From: an uncultured Muribaculaceae bacterium
GTDB taxonomy: Bacteria; Bacteroidota; Bacteroidia; Bacteroidales; Muribaculaceae
Direction of reading: 5' to 3'
DNA: 5,883 nt
Assembly: GCA_910586175.1 (NCBI GenBank)
Contig: CAJUIJ010000012.1
Span: 17,609 to 23,491, forward strand
Shown: one piece after another, positions 1 through 5,883 of the stretch
Numbering within the stretch: the first letter of the stretch is position 1
Layout of the letters: every line of letters begins with the position of its first letter
Position numbers and translations under genes: made by a program
Notes under the pieces: generated by a model
What the model was told of the DNA's origin: nothing
Database searches by the model: none
Seen by the model: only the letters and a program-made list of their open reading frames with translations

Positions 1-101
1 ATGAAAGAGATAACAATAGCCATAAACATCTCAAAATAAGTTTAAACAACTTCAATGGGTCAATGTAAATTTAGGTTGAGCAGTGCCAATTTTCATATTA
101 T

Positions 102-108
102 AGAGGAG
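102..108 (+). promoter_or_regulatory. Shine-Dalgarno site for the small membrane protein
   Basis: AGAGGAG lies 9 bases upstream of the ATG at 118. It is the only strong, well-spaced Shine-Dalgarno sequence in front of any gene in this window; the three minus-strand genes have AT-rich leaders without one. It decides the start at 118 over the in-frame ATG at 55. Confidence 0.6.
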
Positions 109-117
109 CATTTTGAA

Positions 118-420
118 ATGCTTCCTCACCCTGTCATCATCGTAATAATGGTGATGCTGATATTGGCTATTGTATCTGCAATTATGTCGCCTAAATGGTT
201 TCCATGTGTTGCCCGCATGCTCTACACAAGCAGGCATACACGCTGGCTATGCTCACCCCAATTTGGATATCTTCTACCTTTCACCATCGTGGCCTTTATT
301 TTTCCGATAGCAGGTCTGTTCTCCTCCAATATCTGGACTGTGTGGCTTTTTCTGCTCTTCGGTTGGGGAATAGCCGCGATTTTGCTTTATACCGGTTATC
401 TGCTCGACCGATGGCGATAA
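118..420 (+). CDS. Small three-helix membrane protein of unknown function
   Basis: I do not recognise this 100-residue protein. It has three hydrophobic segments, at about residues 6-24, 50-70 and 72-95. The loop at 25-49 is rich in basic residues (K26, R33, R39, R43) and the C-terminus ends in DRWR. By the positive-inside rule this suggests a short periplasmic N-terminus with the loop and tail in the cytoplasm. Two cysteines (C30, C45) lie in that loop. I chose the ATG at 118 because AGAGGAG (102-108) precedes it by 9 bases and the hydrophobic segment begins at once. The in-frame ATG at 55 would add 21 polar residues upstream of that ribosome-binding site. A terminator-like hairpin lies 41 bases past the stop, so this may be a single-gene unit rather than an operon with the antiporter at 488. 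That a protein is made is fairly likely; its role is unknown. Confidence 0.7.
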   Translation: MLPHPVIIVIMVMLILAIVSAIMSPKWFPCVARMLYTSRHTRWLCSPQFGYLLPFTIVAFIFPIAGLFSSNIWTVWLFLLFGWGIAAILLYTGYLLDRWR

Positions 421-453
421 CACAAATCTGCAAAAACAATTTATAGTTTTCTG

Positions 454-465
454 CGTTATATAACG
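454..465. repeat. Perfect 12-bp palindrome upstream of the antiporter gene
   Basis: CGTTATATAACG reads the same on both strands with no spacer. Its right half (462-465) is shared with the 5' arm of the hairpin at 462-483. It could be a small operator. In RNA it could form a 4-bp stem that excludes the neighbouring hairpin. AT-rich palindromes of this length can also arise by chance, so function is not established. Confidence 0.35.
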
Positions 466-489
466 AGGTATTAAAACTTCGTTCTTTTT
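462..489 (+). terminator. Hairpin plus T-tract, terminator or attenuator
   Basis: AACGAGGT (462-469) pairs with ACTTCGTT (476-483) across a six-base loop. The stem has 8 pairs, one of them a G-U wobble (467/478). It is followed by C and five Ts (485-489). The wobble works only in plus-strand RNA; on the other strand it becomes a C-A mismatch. The T-tract is also only on the plus side, so the structure is oriented for plus-strand transcription. It most simply ends the transcript of the gene at 118-420. It also touches the TTG start (488) of the antiporter, so it could act as an attenuator or a leader hairpin. The stem has only three G-C pairs, so it is of moderate strength. Confidence 0.5.
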
Positions 490-1912
490 GAAAAATTCTT
501 CGCATCTTGGATTCTGGGGGCTCACCGGCATCGTGTTTGGCATGATGGTCGGGGCCGGTATATATAACATTCCCCAGAACATGGCTGCCGGTGCTTCGGC
601 CGGTGCCACATCAATTGCATGGGTCATCACCGCAGTAGGTATGTTGCTGCTCGTAGCCACCTTCAAGACTTTGGCTGACCGACGCCCCGACTTGAAAGCC
701 GGCATATATCAGTATGCACGTGCCGGATGGGGCAACTATGCCGGGTTTAACGTGGCATGGGGCTACTGGTTATGCACATCTTTTTCCAATGTGGCCTATG
801 CCATAATGCTCAACGATGCCCTCGGTGCTTTCTTCCCTATAATGATTGCAAACTCTTGGTCCGAACTAATATCCGGAAGTTTCTTCATATGGGCGATGTA
901 CTTCTCTGTTTGCCATGGCATGCATGCTGCCAAACTCCTGAGCACTTTGCTCGCACTCATCAAGGTGGCAGCAATTGCCATGATAGTGGTGCTACTTGCC
1001 ATAAATGTCAAGATGGGACTCCTCACCGAAGGCTTCTGGTATGTGTCATCTGATATCGGTAATATCGAAAATCAGGTAAAAAGCACAATGCTCGTCACAT
1101 TGTGGTGCTTCATAGGCATAGAGGGTGCAGTCATGATGTCGGCGCGTGCACGCAGGCAGACCGACGTAGGCAAAGCCGGAGTGACAGGTTTCTTCATAGC
1201 ATGGATGCTCTATATTCTCGTATCCCTATTGAGCTTCGGCGTGATGAACAGGGCCACGCTCTCTGGTCTCGACAACCCTTCAGTGGCATACGTGCTCCGC
1301 GAGGCTTGCGGCGATTGGGCCTATTATTTCGTCATAATTTCGGTGATAATATCTCTTATCGGTGGTTGGGTGTCATGGACACTCGTTTGCGCGGAAGTAC
1401 CCTATGGAGCCGCCACCGCCGGTATCTTCCCGCGCAGGTTCCTTAAACTCAACAAGCACAATATGCCGGCATTCGGACTTATGGTGTCGAGTGTGATTAT
1501 GCAAGTTTTCCTGATAATTATCGTGGCGGCACACGATGTATATCTCACTGCCCTGAGCATTACCGGCATGATGATATTGCCCGCCTATCTGCTGAGCGGC
1601 CTTTACCTCTGGAAATCTACCGTGGGCCGGCGCACCTTGGGTTCCATGTCCAACCGCCGAAACATGCGATTCCGCCTCACCGGAGCCGCATGCACAATAT
1701 TCTGCGCATGGATGATATACGCCGGAGGCCTGAATCTTTTCTTGCTGACATCGCTTTTCTACATCCCCGGCATCGCTTTCTATCTGAAAGTGAGACGCGA
1801 GAACGGCAGCAGGGCGCCGTTCAGCAAATCCGAACGCGCCCTGCTTTCCATTATTATCTCTGCAGCCTTGCTATCTGTTGTCTTGCTGGCTACCGGACAT
1901 ATTTCGCTATGA
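488..1912 (+). CDS. APC-superfamily basic amino-acid antiporter, arginine:ornithine (ArcD/YdgI) type
   Basis: This is an inner-membrane transporter of 474 residues, the usual family length, with about 12 hydrophobic helices. The glycine-rich substrate-binding turn of helix 1 is at residues 22-33 (GAGIYNIPQNMA). Other family landmarks are RPDLKAGIYQYA (66-77), GYWLC (92-96), WCFIGIEGAVMMSARAR (206-222) and SWTLVCAEVP (296-305). From memory these align closely with the Escherichia coli arginine:ornithine antiporter YdgI/ArcD, including an N-terminus that starts just before the leucine-glycine leading into helix 1. Exchange of arginine for ornithine, or of a related cationic amino acid or amine, is inferred; exact substrates are open. 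No deiminase or decarboxylase partner is in the window. The start is a TTG with no well-placed Shine-Dalgarno sequence, and the first in-frame ATG (542, residue 19) would cut into helix 1. The gene ends directly against the convergent fructokinase. Confidence 0.88.
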   Translation: MKNSSHLGFWGLTGIVFGMMVGAGIYNIPQNMAAGASAGATSIAWVITAVGMLLLVATFKTLADRRPDLKAGIYQYARAGWGNYAGFNVAWGYWLCTSFSNVAYAIMLNDALGAFFPIMIANSWSELISGSFFIWAMYFSVCHGMHAAKLLSTLLALIKVAAIAMIVVLLAINVKMGLLTEGFWYVSSDIGNIENQVKSTMLVTLWCFIGIEGAVMMSARARRQTDVGKAGVTGFFIAWMLYILVSLLSFGVMNRATLSGLDNPSVAYVLREACGDWAYYFVIISVIISLIGGWVSWTLVCAEVPYGAATAGIFPRRFLKLNKHNMPAFGLMVSSVIMQVFLIIIVAAHDVYLTALSITGMMILPAYLLSGLYLWKSTVGRRTLGSMSNRRNMRFRLTGAACTIFCAWMIYAGGLNLFLLTSLFYIPGIAFYLKVRRENGSRAPFSKSERALLSIIISAALLSVVLLATGHISL

Positions 1913-2788
1913 TTATTTGAATTCCTCAGGCAGAACGGGCATAGCACCGTTTTGCGTGCAGACATAAGCTGACACCTGCACAGCCTTCTTGTGCGCCTCC
2001 TCCACCGGAAGCCCTTTGATGATAGAACTGATAAAGGTGGCAGTGAATGAGTCGCCGGCTCCCACCGTGTCAGCCACCTCCACCTTGGGTGTAGGTTGGA
2101 ACGATACATTGCCCGGAGTGAACACATAGCTGCCGTTCACACCGCAAGTCAGTATAAGCATCTTCAGATTATACTTGCCCAAGAGTATCCAGCACTTGTC
2201 TTGAAGGTCAATGCCGGGATATCCTTTGAGACGGCTCACCGTCACCAATTCCTCATCATTTATCTTAAGGATATTGCAACGACGCAACGATTCGCAGATA
2301 ATCTCTTTGCTGTAGAAGCCCTGACGCAAGTTGATATCAAACACCTTGAGCACATCATCATCCTTGGGCATAGCGTCAAGAAAGCTCAAAATGGTATTGC
2401 GCGACACCACGCTACGCTGCGCCAATGATCCGAAACAGACAGCCCGCGTATGTTTGGCTATCTTCTCCAAGTCTTTGGTGAAGGGGATGTTGTCCCAAGC
2501 CACGTTCTCTTTTATATTATATTGAGGCACTCCCACCTGGTCTATCTCTACCTGCACTGTGCCGGTAGGATACTCCACTTCAGGCAAATGATATGTAAGT
2601 TCCTTCTCATTGAAGTTCTCGATAATCTCCTCACCGAGTTTATCTTTACCGATTGCACTGATTACCAGACTGTCAAGTCCGAACTGCGATACGTGATAAG
2701 CGAAATTGGCCGGTGCTCCGCCTATTTTCTTACCCTCGGGCAATACATCCCACAATGCCTCGCCGATTCCTACAATTACAGGGTTCAT
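1913..2788 (-). CDS. Fructokinase, PfkB/ribokinase family
   Basis: This cytoplasmic sugar kinase of 291 residues is near the family's usual 290-320. It is expected to phosphorylate fructose to fructose-6-phosphate with ATP. Visible PfkB landmarks are the sugar-binding GGAPAN (23-28), FDINLRQGFY (150-159), KINDEE (175-180), and the second signature DTVGAGDSF (240-248) with the catalytic base D246 in the GAGD anion hole. The N-terminal IGEALWDVLP is typical of bacterial fructokinases. It is the last gene of the minus-strand operon, 28 bp after the transporter, and matches BT1757 of the Bacteroides thetaiotaomicron fructan locus in position. The ATG at 2788 follows an A-rich leader without a Shine-Dalgarno sequence, usual for the phylum. 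Another ketose or pentose specificity cannot be excluded from motifs alone, but the fructan context favours fructose. Confidence 0.93.
   Translation of the reverse strand: MNPVIVGIGEALWDVLPEGKKIGGAPANFAYHVSQFGLDSLVISAIGKDKLGEEIIENFNEKELTYHLPEVEYPTGTVQVEIDQVGVPQYNIKENVAWDNIPFTKDLEKIAKHTRAVCFGSLAQRSVVSRNTILSFLDAMPKDDDVLKVFDINLRQGFYSKEIICESLRRCNILKINDEELVTVSRLKGYPGIDLQDKCWILLGKYNLKMLILTCGVNGSYVFTPGNVSFQPTPKVEVADTVGAGDSFTATFISSIIKGLPVEEAHKKAVQVSAYVCTQNGAMPVLPEEFK
1934..1953 (+). terminator. Possible weak terminator inside the fructokinase 3' end
   Basis: AACGG (1934-1938) pairs with CCGTT (1947-1951). An inner GC/GC pairing (1939-1940 with 1944-1945) extends the stem around one bulged A, and two more Ts follow. 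It begins 22 bases past the antiporter stop, where a plus-strand terminator would be expected, but it lies within the antisense of the fructokinase. The T-tail is short and the bases also encode protein on the other strand, so this is only a candidate. Confidence 0.25.
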
Positions 2789-2804
2789 GATATTTAAATT
2801 TTTA

Positions 2805-2827
2805 AGTTTTTAGTCTTTAGTTTTTAG
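2805..2827. repeat. Heptamer tandem repeat at the transporter-kinase junction
   Basis: AGTTTTT (2805-2811), AGTCTTT (2812-2818) and AGTTTTT (2819-2825), followed by AG, form three units of a 7-bp repeat with one substitution. The repeat spans the transporter stop codon (2817-2819) and half of the 28-bp spacer before the fructokinase. Read on the coding strand it is CTAAAAACT-like, A-rich and unstructured, and may serve as the kinase's ribosome-loading leader. Confidence 0.6.
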
Positions 2828-4001
2828 AGATTTTGAATGTGTACATCACCAGATACAGCACGCCGATAGTCATCACAGCCACTGCGCCGGCCTGTGCACC
2901 CATCACATCTGATGCATAGCCCATGGCAAGCGGGAAGATGGTGCCGCCAAACAGACCCATAATCATAAGTCCTGACACTTCGTTTTTCTCATCGGCAGTA
3001 TAGTTGAGTGCCTGAGCAAACACTATCGAGAAGATGTTGGAGTTGCCATAGCCTATCAAGCCTATGCCTACATAGAGCATTGTCAGCGTGTCGGCCACAA
3101 AGAGCAGGCACATACCGGCAAGCATCATAGCCACGCTGATAAGGAAGAATGTGCGTGCCTTCATCTTGCTCAGGATTATGGAGCCGGTGAAACACCCTAT
3201 TGTTCGGAATATGAAGTATACGCTTGTGGCGAAGCCGGCTGCCTCGAGCGTCATACCTAATCGTTCCATCAGCAGTTTGGGAGCCGTGGTGTTGGTGCCG
3301 ACGTCTATGCCCACATGACACATGATGCCGATGAAGCAGAGCAAGATGAACGGACGGCCGAGAAGCTTGAAGCAGCTCACGATGCTCGATGCCTTGTCAG
3401 GACGTTCCTCCTCAATAGGAGTGGCACCCAAGATCGATATAGAGAAAAGACACACCACCGCATAAATCGGGAAGAGCACCCTCCAGCCGAAGCCGAATGT
3501 CATCATAGATGTGGTCGCACCCCAAGCTGCCAATATAGGAGCAAGGAAGGAAGCGATAGCCTTCACAAACTGTCCGAAGGTAAGCGTGGAAGCAAGGCGC
3601 GAAGGGGCGATGAGATTACTTACCAAGGGGTTGAGTGAGGTCTGCATCAAGGCGTTGCCTATGCCCAAGAGCGAGAATGCAATGAGCATCAGAGTGAAGC
3701 TGTCGCCAAACATTGGTATCACCAGCGATACCAATGTCAGCACAAGACTCACGATTACCGTGCGCTTACGTCCGATCTTATTCATCAGCAAGCCCGTAGG
3801 CACTGAGAATATAAGGAACCAGAAAAATACTAATGACGGAAACAGATTAGCCTGCGAGTCGCTTAGTCCAAGGTCTTTCTGCACGTAGTTCGATGCCGTG
3901 CCTACAAGGTCCACGAAACCCATGGCGAAGAAACAGAACATCACCGGGATTATCTGTGCCATCGAACTCCTTTGCACTGTATTCAATGTTTTTGTTGCCA
4001 T
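2817..4001 (-). CDS. MFS sugar importer, FHS (FucP-like) family, probable fructose:H+ symporter
   Basis: This inner-membrane transporter has 394 residues and about 12 hydrophobic helices. D31 lies in helix 1 (FVDLVG). The MFS motif A remnant is NKIGRKRT (74-81), between helices 2 and 3. QTSLNPLVSNL (120-130) matches the conserved helix-4 segment of the fucose/galactose/glucose:H+ symporter family, and GYGNSNIFSIVFAQAL (317-332) with GGTIFPLAMGYASD (352-365) are late-helix landmarks of the same family. It lies between a GH32 beta-fructosidase and a fructokinase, as does the BT1758 monosaccharide importer of Bacteroides thetaiotaomicron, so fructose uptake is the likely role. Family membership is firm; the substrate is inferred from context. 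The start at 4001 is 34 bp after the GH32 stop, with an A-rich leader and no Shine-Dalgarno sequence. The stop sits inside a 7-bp tandem repeat. Confidence 0.9.
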   Translation of the reverse strand: MATKTLNTVQRSSMAQIIPVMFCFFAMGFVDLVGTASNYVQKDLGLSDSQANLFPSLVFFWFLIFSVPTGLLMNKIGRKRTVIVSLVLTLVSLVIPMFGDSFTLMLIAFSLLGIGNALMQTSLNPLVSNLIAPSRLASTLTFGQFVKAIASFLAPILAAWGATTSMMTFGFGWRVLFPIYAVVCLFSISILGATPIEEERPDKASSIVSCFKLLGRPFILLCFIGIMCHVGIDVGTNTTAPKLLMERLGMTLEAAGFATSVYFIFRTIGCFTGSIILSKMKARTFFLISVAMMLAGMCLLFVADTLTMLYVGIGLIGYGNSNIFSIVFAQALNYTADEKNEVSGLMIMGLFGGTIFPLAMGYASDVMGAQAGAVAVMTIGVLYLVMYTFKISKN

Positions 4002-4035
4002 ATGCTTGTTTTTCTAATTTTGTTGTTGGCGCATG

Positions 4036-5844
4036 TTATTTCGCTTTCAGCGTGTATACTTCTATCTTTTCTGCCTTGGCTTTACCATCGCGGGCACTGA
4101 TCTTGAGCTTGGTATAAGGTTGAGTGGGAAACACCAGGTCGGTCATTACGAAGCGGCCCTCCGAATCGAATGCCTCCACCGAGCATTTGTCCACATATAT
4201 CCTCAATTTTCCCTTGGCGCTCTCGCGATGCATTGGTGCCTTTGTCACTGATGCAAAGTCTGCGCTGAAGTCTGTAAGTCCACTCTTGGTCCTGTCCATC
4301 ACAAACTCTTTACGTTTGCTGTCGATGCCCATCACAAATTCCTCACCGGCTTCATTGCAGAGCGTGAACTCAAGCGTGCCGCAGTTGGTGGCGTCATAGT
4401 CCACGATTATCTCACAAAGTTCAGGTATTGCAAACTCCTTGCCTTTGCTGTTGATGCTGCCTCCCTTGTATATCTTCTTAGCACCGCGCATCTCTTTCAA
4501 TTCGGGCGAAGGTGTAGACGACAGGTAAATGCCTCCGTCAGGACCTTTGAAGAGACCCATCTCGCGTGGCAATGTATTGGCCGACCTGAATTGCATTGTA
4601 GGCACTTCATTGGCATACTGCCAGTTGCTCATCCAGCCTATCACAGTGCGCCGCCCTTCAGGCGCATTGCTCCAGCTCACGGTGGCATAATGGTCTTTGC
4701 CATAGTCCATCCATTTCGACACTTCCGGTGCGTCATCGCAGGTGAATGTCTTGCCATCGAAGTCTCCCACGAAATATTGCGTGCCGCTGCCACCCATAGG
4801 GCTGCCGGGATTGATGTTGCACACCAGCACCCACTTCTTCTCGTCGGTGCCTGCCACCGGAAGCTCAAACAGGTCAGGACATTCCCATACACCATCCTGC
4901 GAGCCGTATCCCTTGCCAAAGGCACTCTCAAGCGTCCAATGCTTCAAGTCGGATGAAGTGTATATCTGCATCTCCTTTTCAAGGGCATGTGCAAGCACCA
5001 GCACCCACTTCCGGGTAGGCTCATGCCAGAACATGTTGGGGTCGCGTGCCTCCGTGGAGTTGGCTATCACAGGGCTGCCATTATAAAAGTGGAAAGTTTT
5101 TCCATTGTCATCGCTGTGCGCCAGACTCTGCACCTGGCTCGCACCTGCCGACGTATACATCGCGATCACTGCATCCTTGCCGAAACCTGCGGTGTTTTCC
5201 TTATCCACCACGCAATTGCCGCTGAATACCGATCCAAGTCCATTAGCCTCTATTGCTATCGGCTCTGCCTTCCAGTTCACCAAATCTGTCGAGGTGGAGT
5301 GTCCCCACGTCATGTTCTGCCATTTCGACCCATACGGGTTATACTGATAATATAGATGCCATACACCATCCTTATAAAACATACCGTTGGGGTCGTTCAT
5401 CCAACCATAGTCGGGTGTGTGGTGATAGGCCGGACGATATTTCTCACGGTTTGTCACATCGAATGTGTCGCTCATGGTAAGATTCTTCCAGCATGAGAAG
5501 TCGGAAGCATTGCGGCTGTGAGTGCGGTCTGACTCGCTTATCACGTTCAGGATCACCGGTCCTTTCCCTTTGTAGGCAGACAAGTCCAACGGCACCGTGT
5601 AGTCCTGCTTGCTGTCGGCAAGACGCACATTCACTGTCTTCACTATTTGGCCATCTATCAATATATCTATTTTTGAATCAGGCATAGATTCCTGCACCGG
5701 CAACAACAGGTATTTCTCCGGGTCAATAATCTTTACCAACGTGTTTGATGCGCTCAGCGGATACACCTCAAGTGTCCCCGCCATGGTCGGGAGCGCCGTG
5801 GCGCAAACGCCTATTGCCATCATGCTTTTTATGAATCGGTTCAT
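4036..5844 (-). CDS. Secreted GH32 beta-fructosidase (fructan/sucrose hydrolase)
   Basis: The 602-residue precursor is expected to release fructose from beta-fructans or sucrose. The signal peptide is at residues 1-22 (basic MNRFIK, hydrophobic core, likely cut after A22). C14 lacks a lipobox (preceding residue V), so a soluble periplasmic enzyme is more likely than a lipoprotein. Residues about 24-130 form an N-terminal extension like the uncharacterised domain (DUF4980) of Bacteroides GH32 enzymes. The five-bladed propeller spans about 135-445, with nucleophile D151 in WMNDPNG, transition-state stabiliser D268 in RDP and acid/base E321 in WECPDL. WGHSTSTDLVNW (180-191) and GWMSNWQYANEVPT (403-416) are further family landmarks. 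A beta-sandwich follows at about 470-600. All catalytic residues are present. Choice among inulin, levan and sucrose, and between exo and endo action, cannot be read; exo action fits the adjoining monosaccharide importer and kinase. It is first in the operon. Confidence 0.95.
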   Translation of the reverse strand: MNRFIKSMMAIGVCATALPTMAGTLEVYPLSASNTLVKIIDPEKYLLLPVQESMPDSKIDILIDGQIVKTVNVRLADSKQDYTVPLDLSAYKGKGPVILNVISESDRTHSRNASDFSCWKNLTMSDTFDVTNREKYRPAYHHTPDYGWMNDPNGMFYKDGVWHLYYQYNPYGSKWQNMTWGHSTSTDLVNWKAEPIAIEANGLGSVFSGNCVVDKENTAGFGKDAVIAMYTSAGASQVQSLAHSDDNGKTFHFYNGSPVIANSTEARDPNMFWHEPTRKWVLVLAHALEKEMQIYTSSDLKHWTLESAFGKGYGSQDGVWECPDLFELPVAGTDEKKWVLVCNINPGSPMGGSGTQYFVGDFDGKTFTCDDAPEVSKWMDYGKDHYATVSWSNAPEGRRTVIGWMSNWQYANEVPTMQFRSANTLPREMGLFKGPDGGIYLSSTPSPELKEMRGAKKIYKGGSINSKGKEFAIPELCEIIVDYDATNCGTLEFTLCNEAGEEFVMGIDSKRKEFVMDRTKSGLTDFSADFASVTKAPMHRESAKGKLRIYVDKCSVEAFDSEGRFVMTDLVFPTQPYTKLKISARDGKAKAEKIEVYTLKAK

Positions 5845-5874
5845 ATTTTAAGGTTTTTGTTTGTTGATTTGCCA

Positions 5875-5882
5875 CAAAGTTA
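5875..5882 (-). promoter_or_regulatory. Bacteroidota -7 promoter box of the fructose operon
   Basis: On the minus strand these bases read TAACTTTG, an exact match to the Bacteroidota -7 consensus TAnnTTTG, ending 30 bases upstream of the GH32 ATG. Transcription would start a few bases downstream, giving a leader of roughly 25 bases that is A/C-rich and has no Shine-Dalgarno sequence. The matching -33 TTTG element and any regulator site would lie beyond the right edge. The match and its spacing are clear; activity is inferred. Confidence 0.6.
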
Positions 5883-5883
5883 A

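Noticed and set aside
1..29. A minus-strand frame starting at 29 and leaving the left edge, with a hydrophobic start (MFMAIVISF)
   Set aside because: It could be the signal peptide of a divergent gene, but nine codons with no Shine-Dalgarno sequence or promoter box cannot support a call. The sequence left of base 1 would settle it.
1..39. A 12-codon plus-strand reading frame starting with the first base of the window
   Set aside because: It is too short, has no visible ribosome-binding site because of the edge, and shows no recognisable peptide. It is probably chance.
38..52. Inverted repeat AAGTT-TAAAC-AACTT, which also contains the palindrome GTTTAAAC
   Set aside because: It is short and AT-rich and could be an operator for the gene at 118, but there is no second copy in the window to support it.
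66..73. TAAATTTA, a 7/8 match to the Bacteroidota -7 box upstream of the small membrane protein
   Set aside because: It has only a TTTA at 41-44 as a -33 candidate. Both boxes lack the conserved final G, so the promoter is not supported.
274..705. A 143-codon minus-strand open frame across the small gene and the antiporter 5' end
   Set aside because: It is antisense to two better-supported plus-strand genes, with low-complexity, non-domain sequence. It is a shadow frame.
4591..4956. A 121-codon plus-strand open frame inside the GH32 gene, and similar long plus frames at 3315-3888 and 4987-5355
   Set aside because: They are antisense to genes with complete catalytic or family motifs, and their translations show His/Cys/Arg-rich shadow composition with no recognisable family.
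5793..5805. Possible lipoprotein cysteine (C14) in the GH32 signal peptide
   Set aside because: The residue before the cysteine is V, and a lipobox needs G, A or S there. A normal signal peptidase I site after A22 fits better.
1..5883. tRNA, rRNA, CRISPR array, insertion sequence, riboswitch or phage-defence genes
   Set aside because: The window is almost fully occupied by five genes with gaps of 117 bases or less. I saw no cloverleaf, spaced repeat array, transposase motif or terminal inverted repeat.

Overview
The window looks like Bacteroidota chromosomal DNA, most likely from a gut member of the order Bacteroidales. Three things support this: a GH32 enzyme with the N-terminal extension typical of Bacteroides-type enzymes, an AT-rich leader without a Shine-Dalgarno sequence before each minus-strand gene, and an exact TAnnTTTG promoter box. 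A family-level placement (Bacteroidaceae, Prevotellaceae or Muribaculaceae) cannot be made from the sequence alone.

Left third, plus strand. A 100-residue, three-helix membrane protein of unknown function (118-420) is followed by an APC-superfamily basic amino-acid antiporter (488-1912) that closely resembles arginine:ornithine antiporters of the ArcD/YdgI type. Between them, 462-489 reads as a hairpin plus T-tract. It runs straight into the apparent TTG start of the antiporter and overlaps a perfect 12-bp palindrome. This junction is the least ordinary part of the window.

Right two thirds, minus strand. A compact operon runs from right to left: a secreted GH32 beta-fructosidase (5844-4036), an FHS/FucP-type MFS sugar importer (4001-2817) and a PfkB-family fructokinase (2788-1913). 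The spacers are 34 and 28 bp. The right edge carries a Bacteroidota-type -7 box in front of the GH32 gene. Gene content and order match BT1757-BT1759 of the Bacteroides thetaiotaomicron fructan locus, as I recall it. The inferred pathway: GH32 releases fructose from fructan or sucrose-like substrates in the periplasm, the MFS protein imports it, and the kinase converts it to fructose-6-phosphate. No SusC/SusD pair, surface endo-enzyme or hybrid two-component sensor lies inside the window. Any such genes would be to the right.

The two blocks converge and their stop codons abut with no bases between them (1912/1913). Transcription of each must therefore end inside the other gene. I see no RNA genes, CRISPR array, insertion sequence or clearly new defence or mobile system. 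The unusual material is regulatory (462-489, 1910-1953, 2805-2827) plus one uncharacterised small membrane protein.
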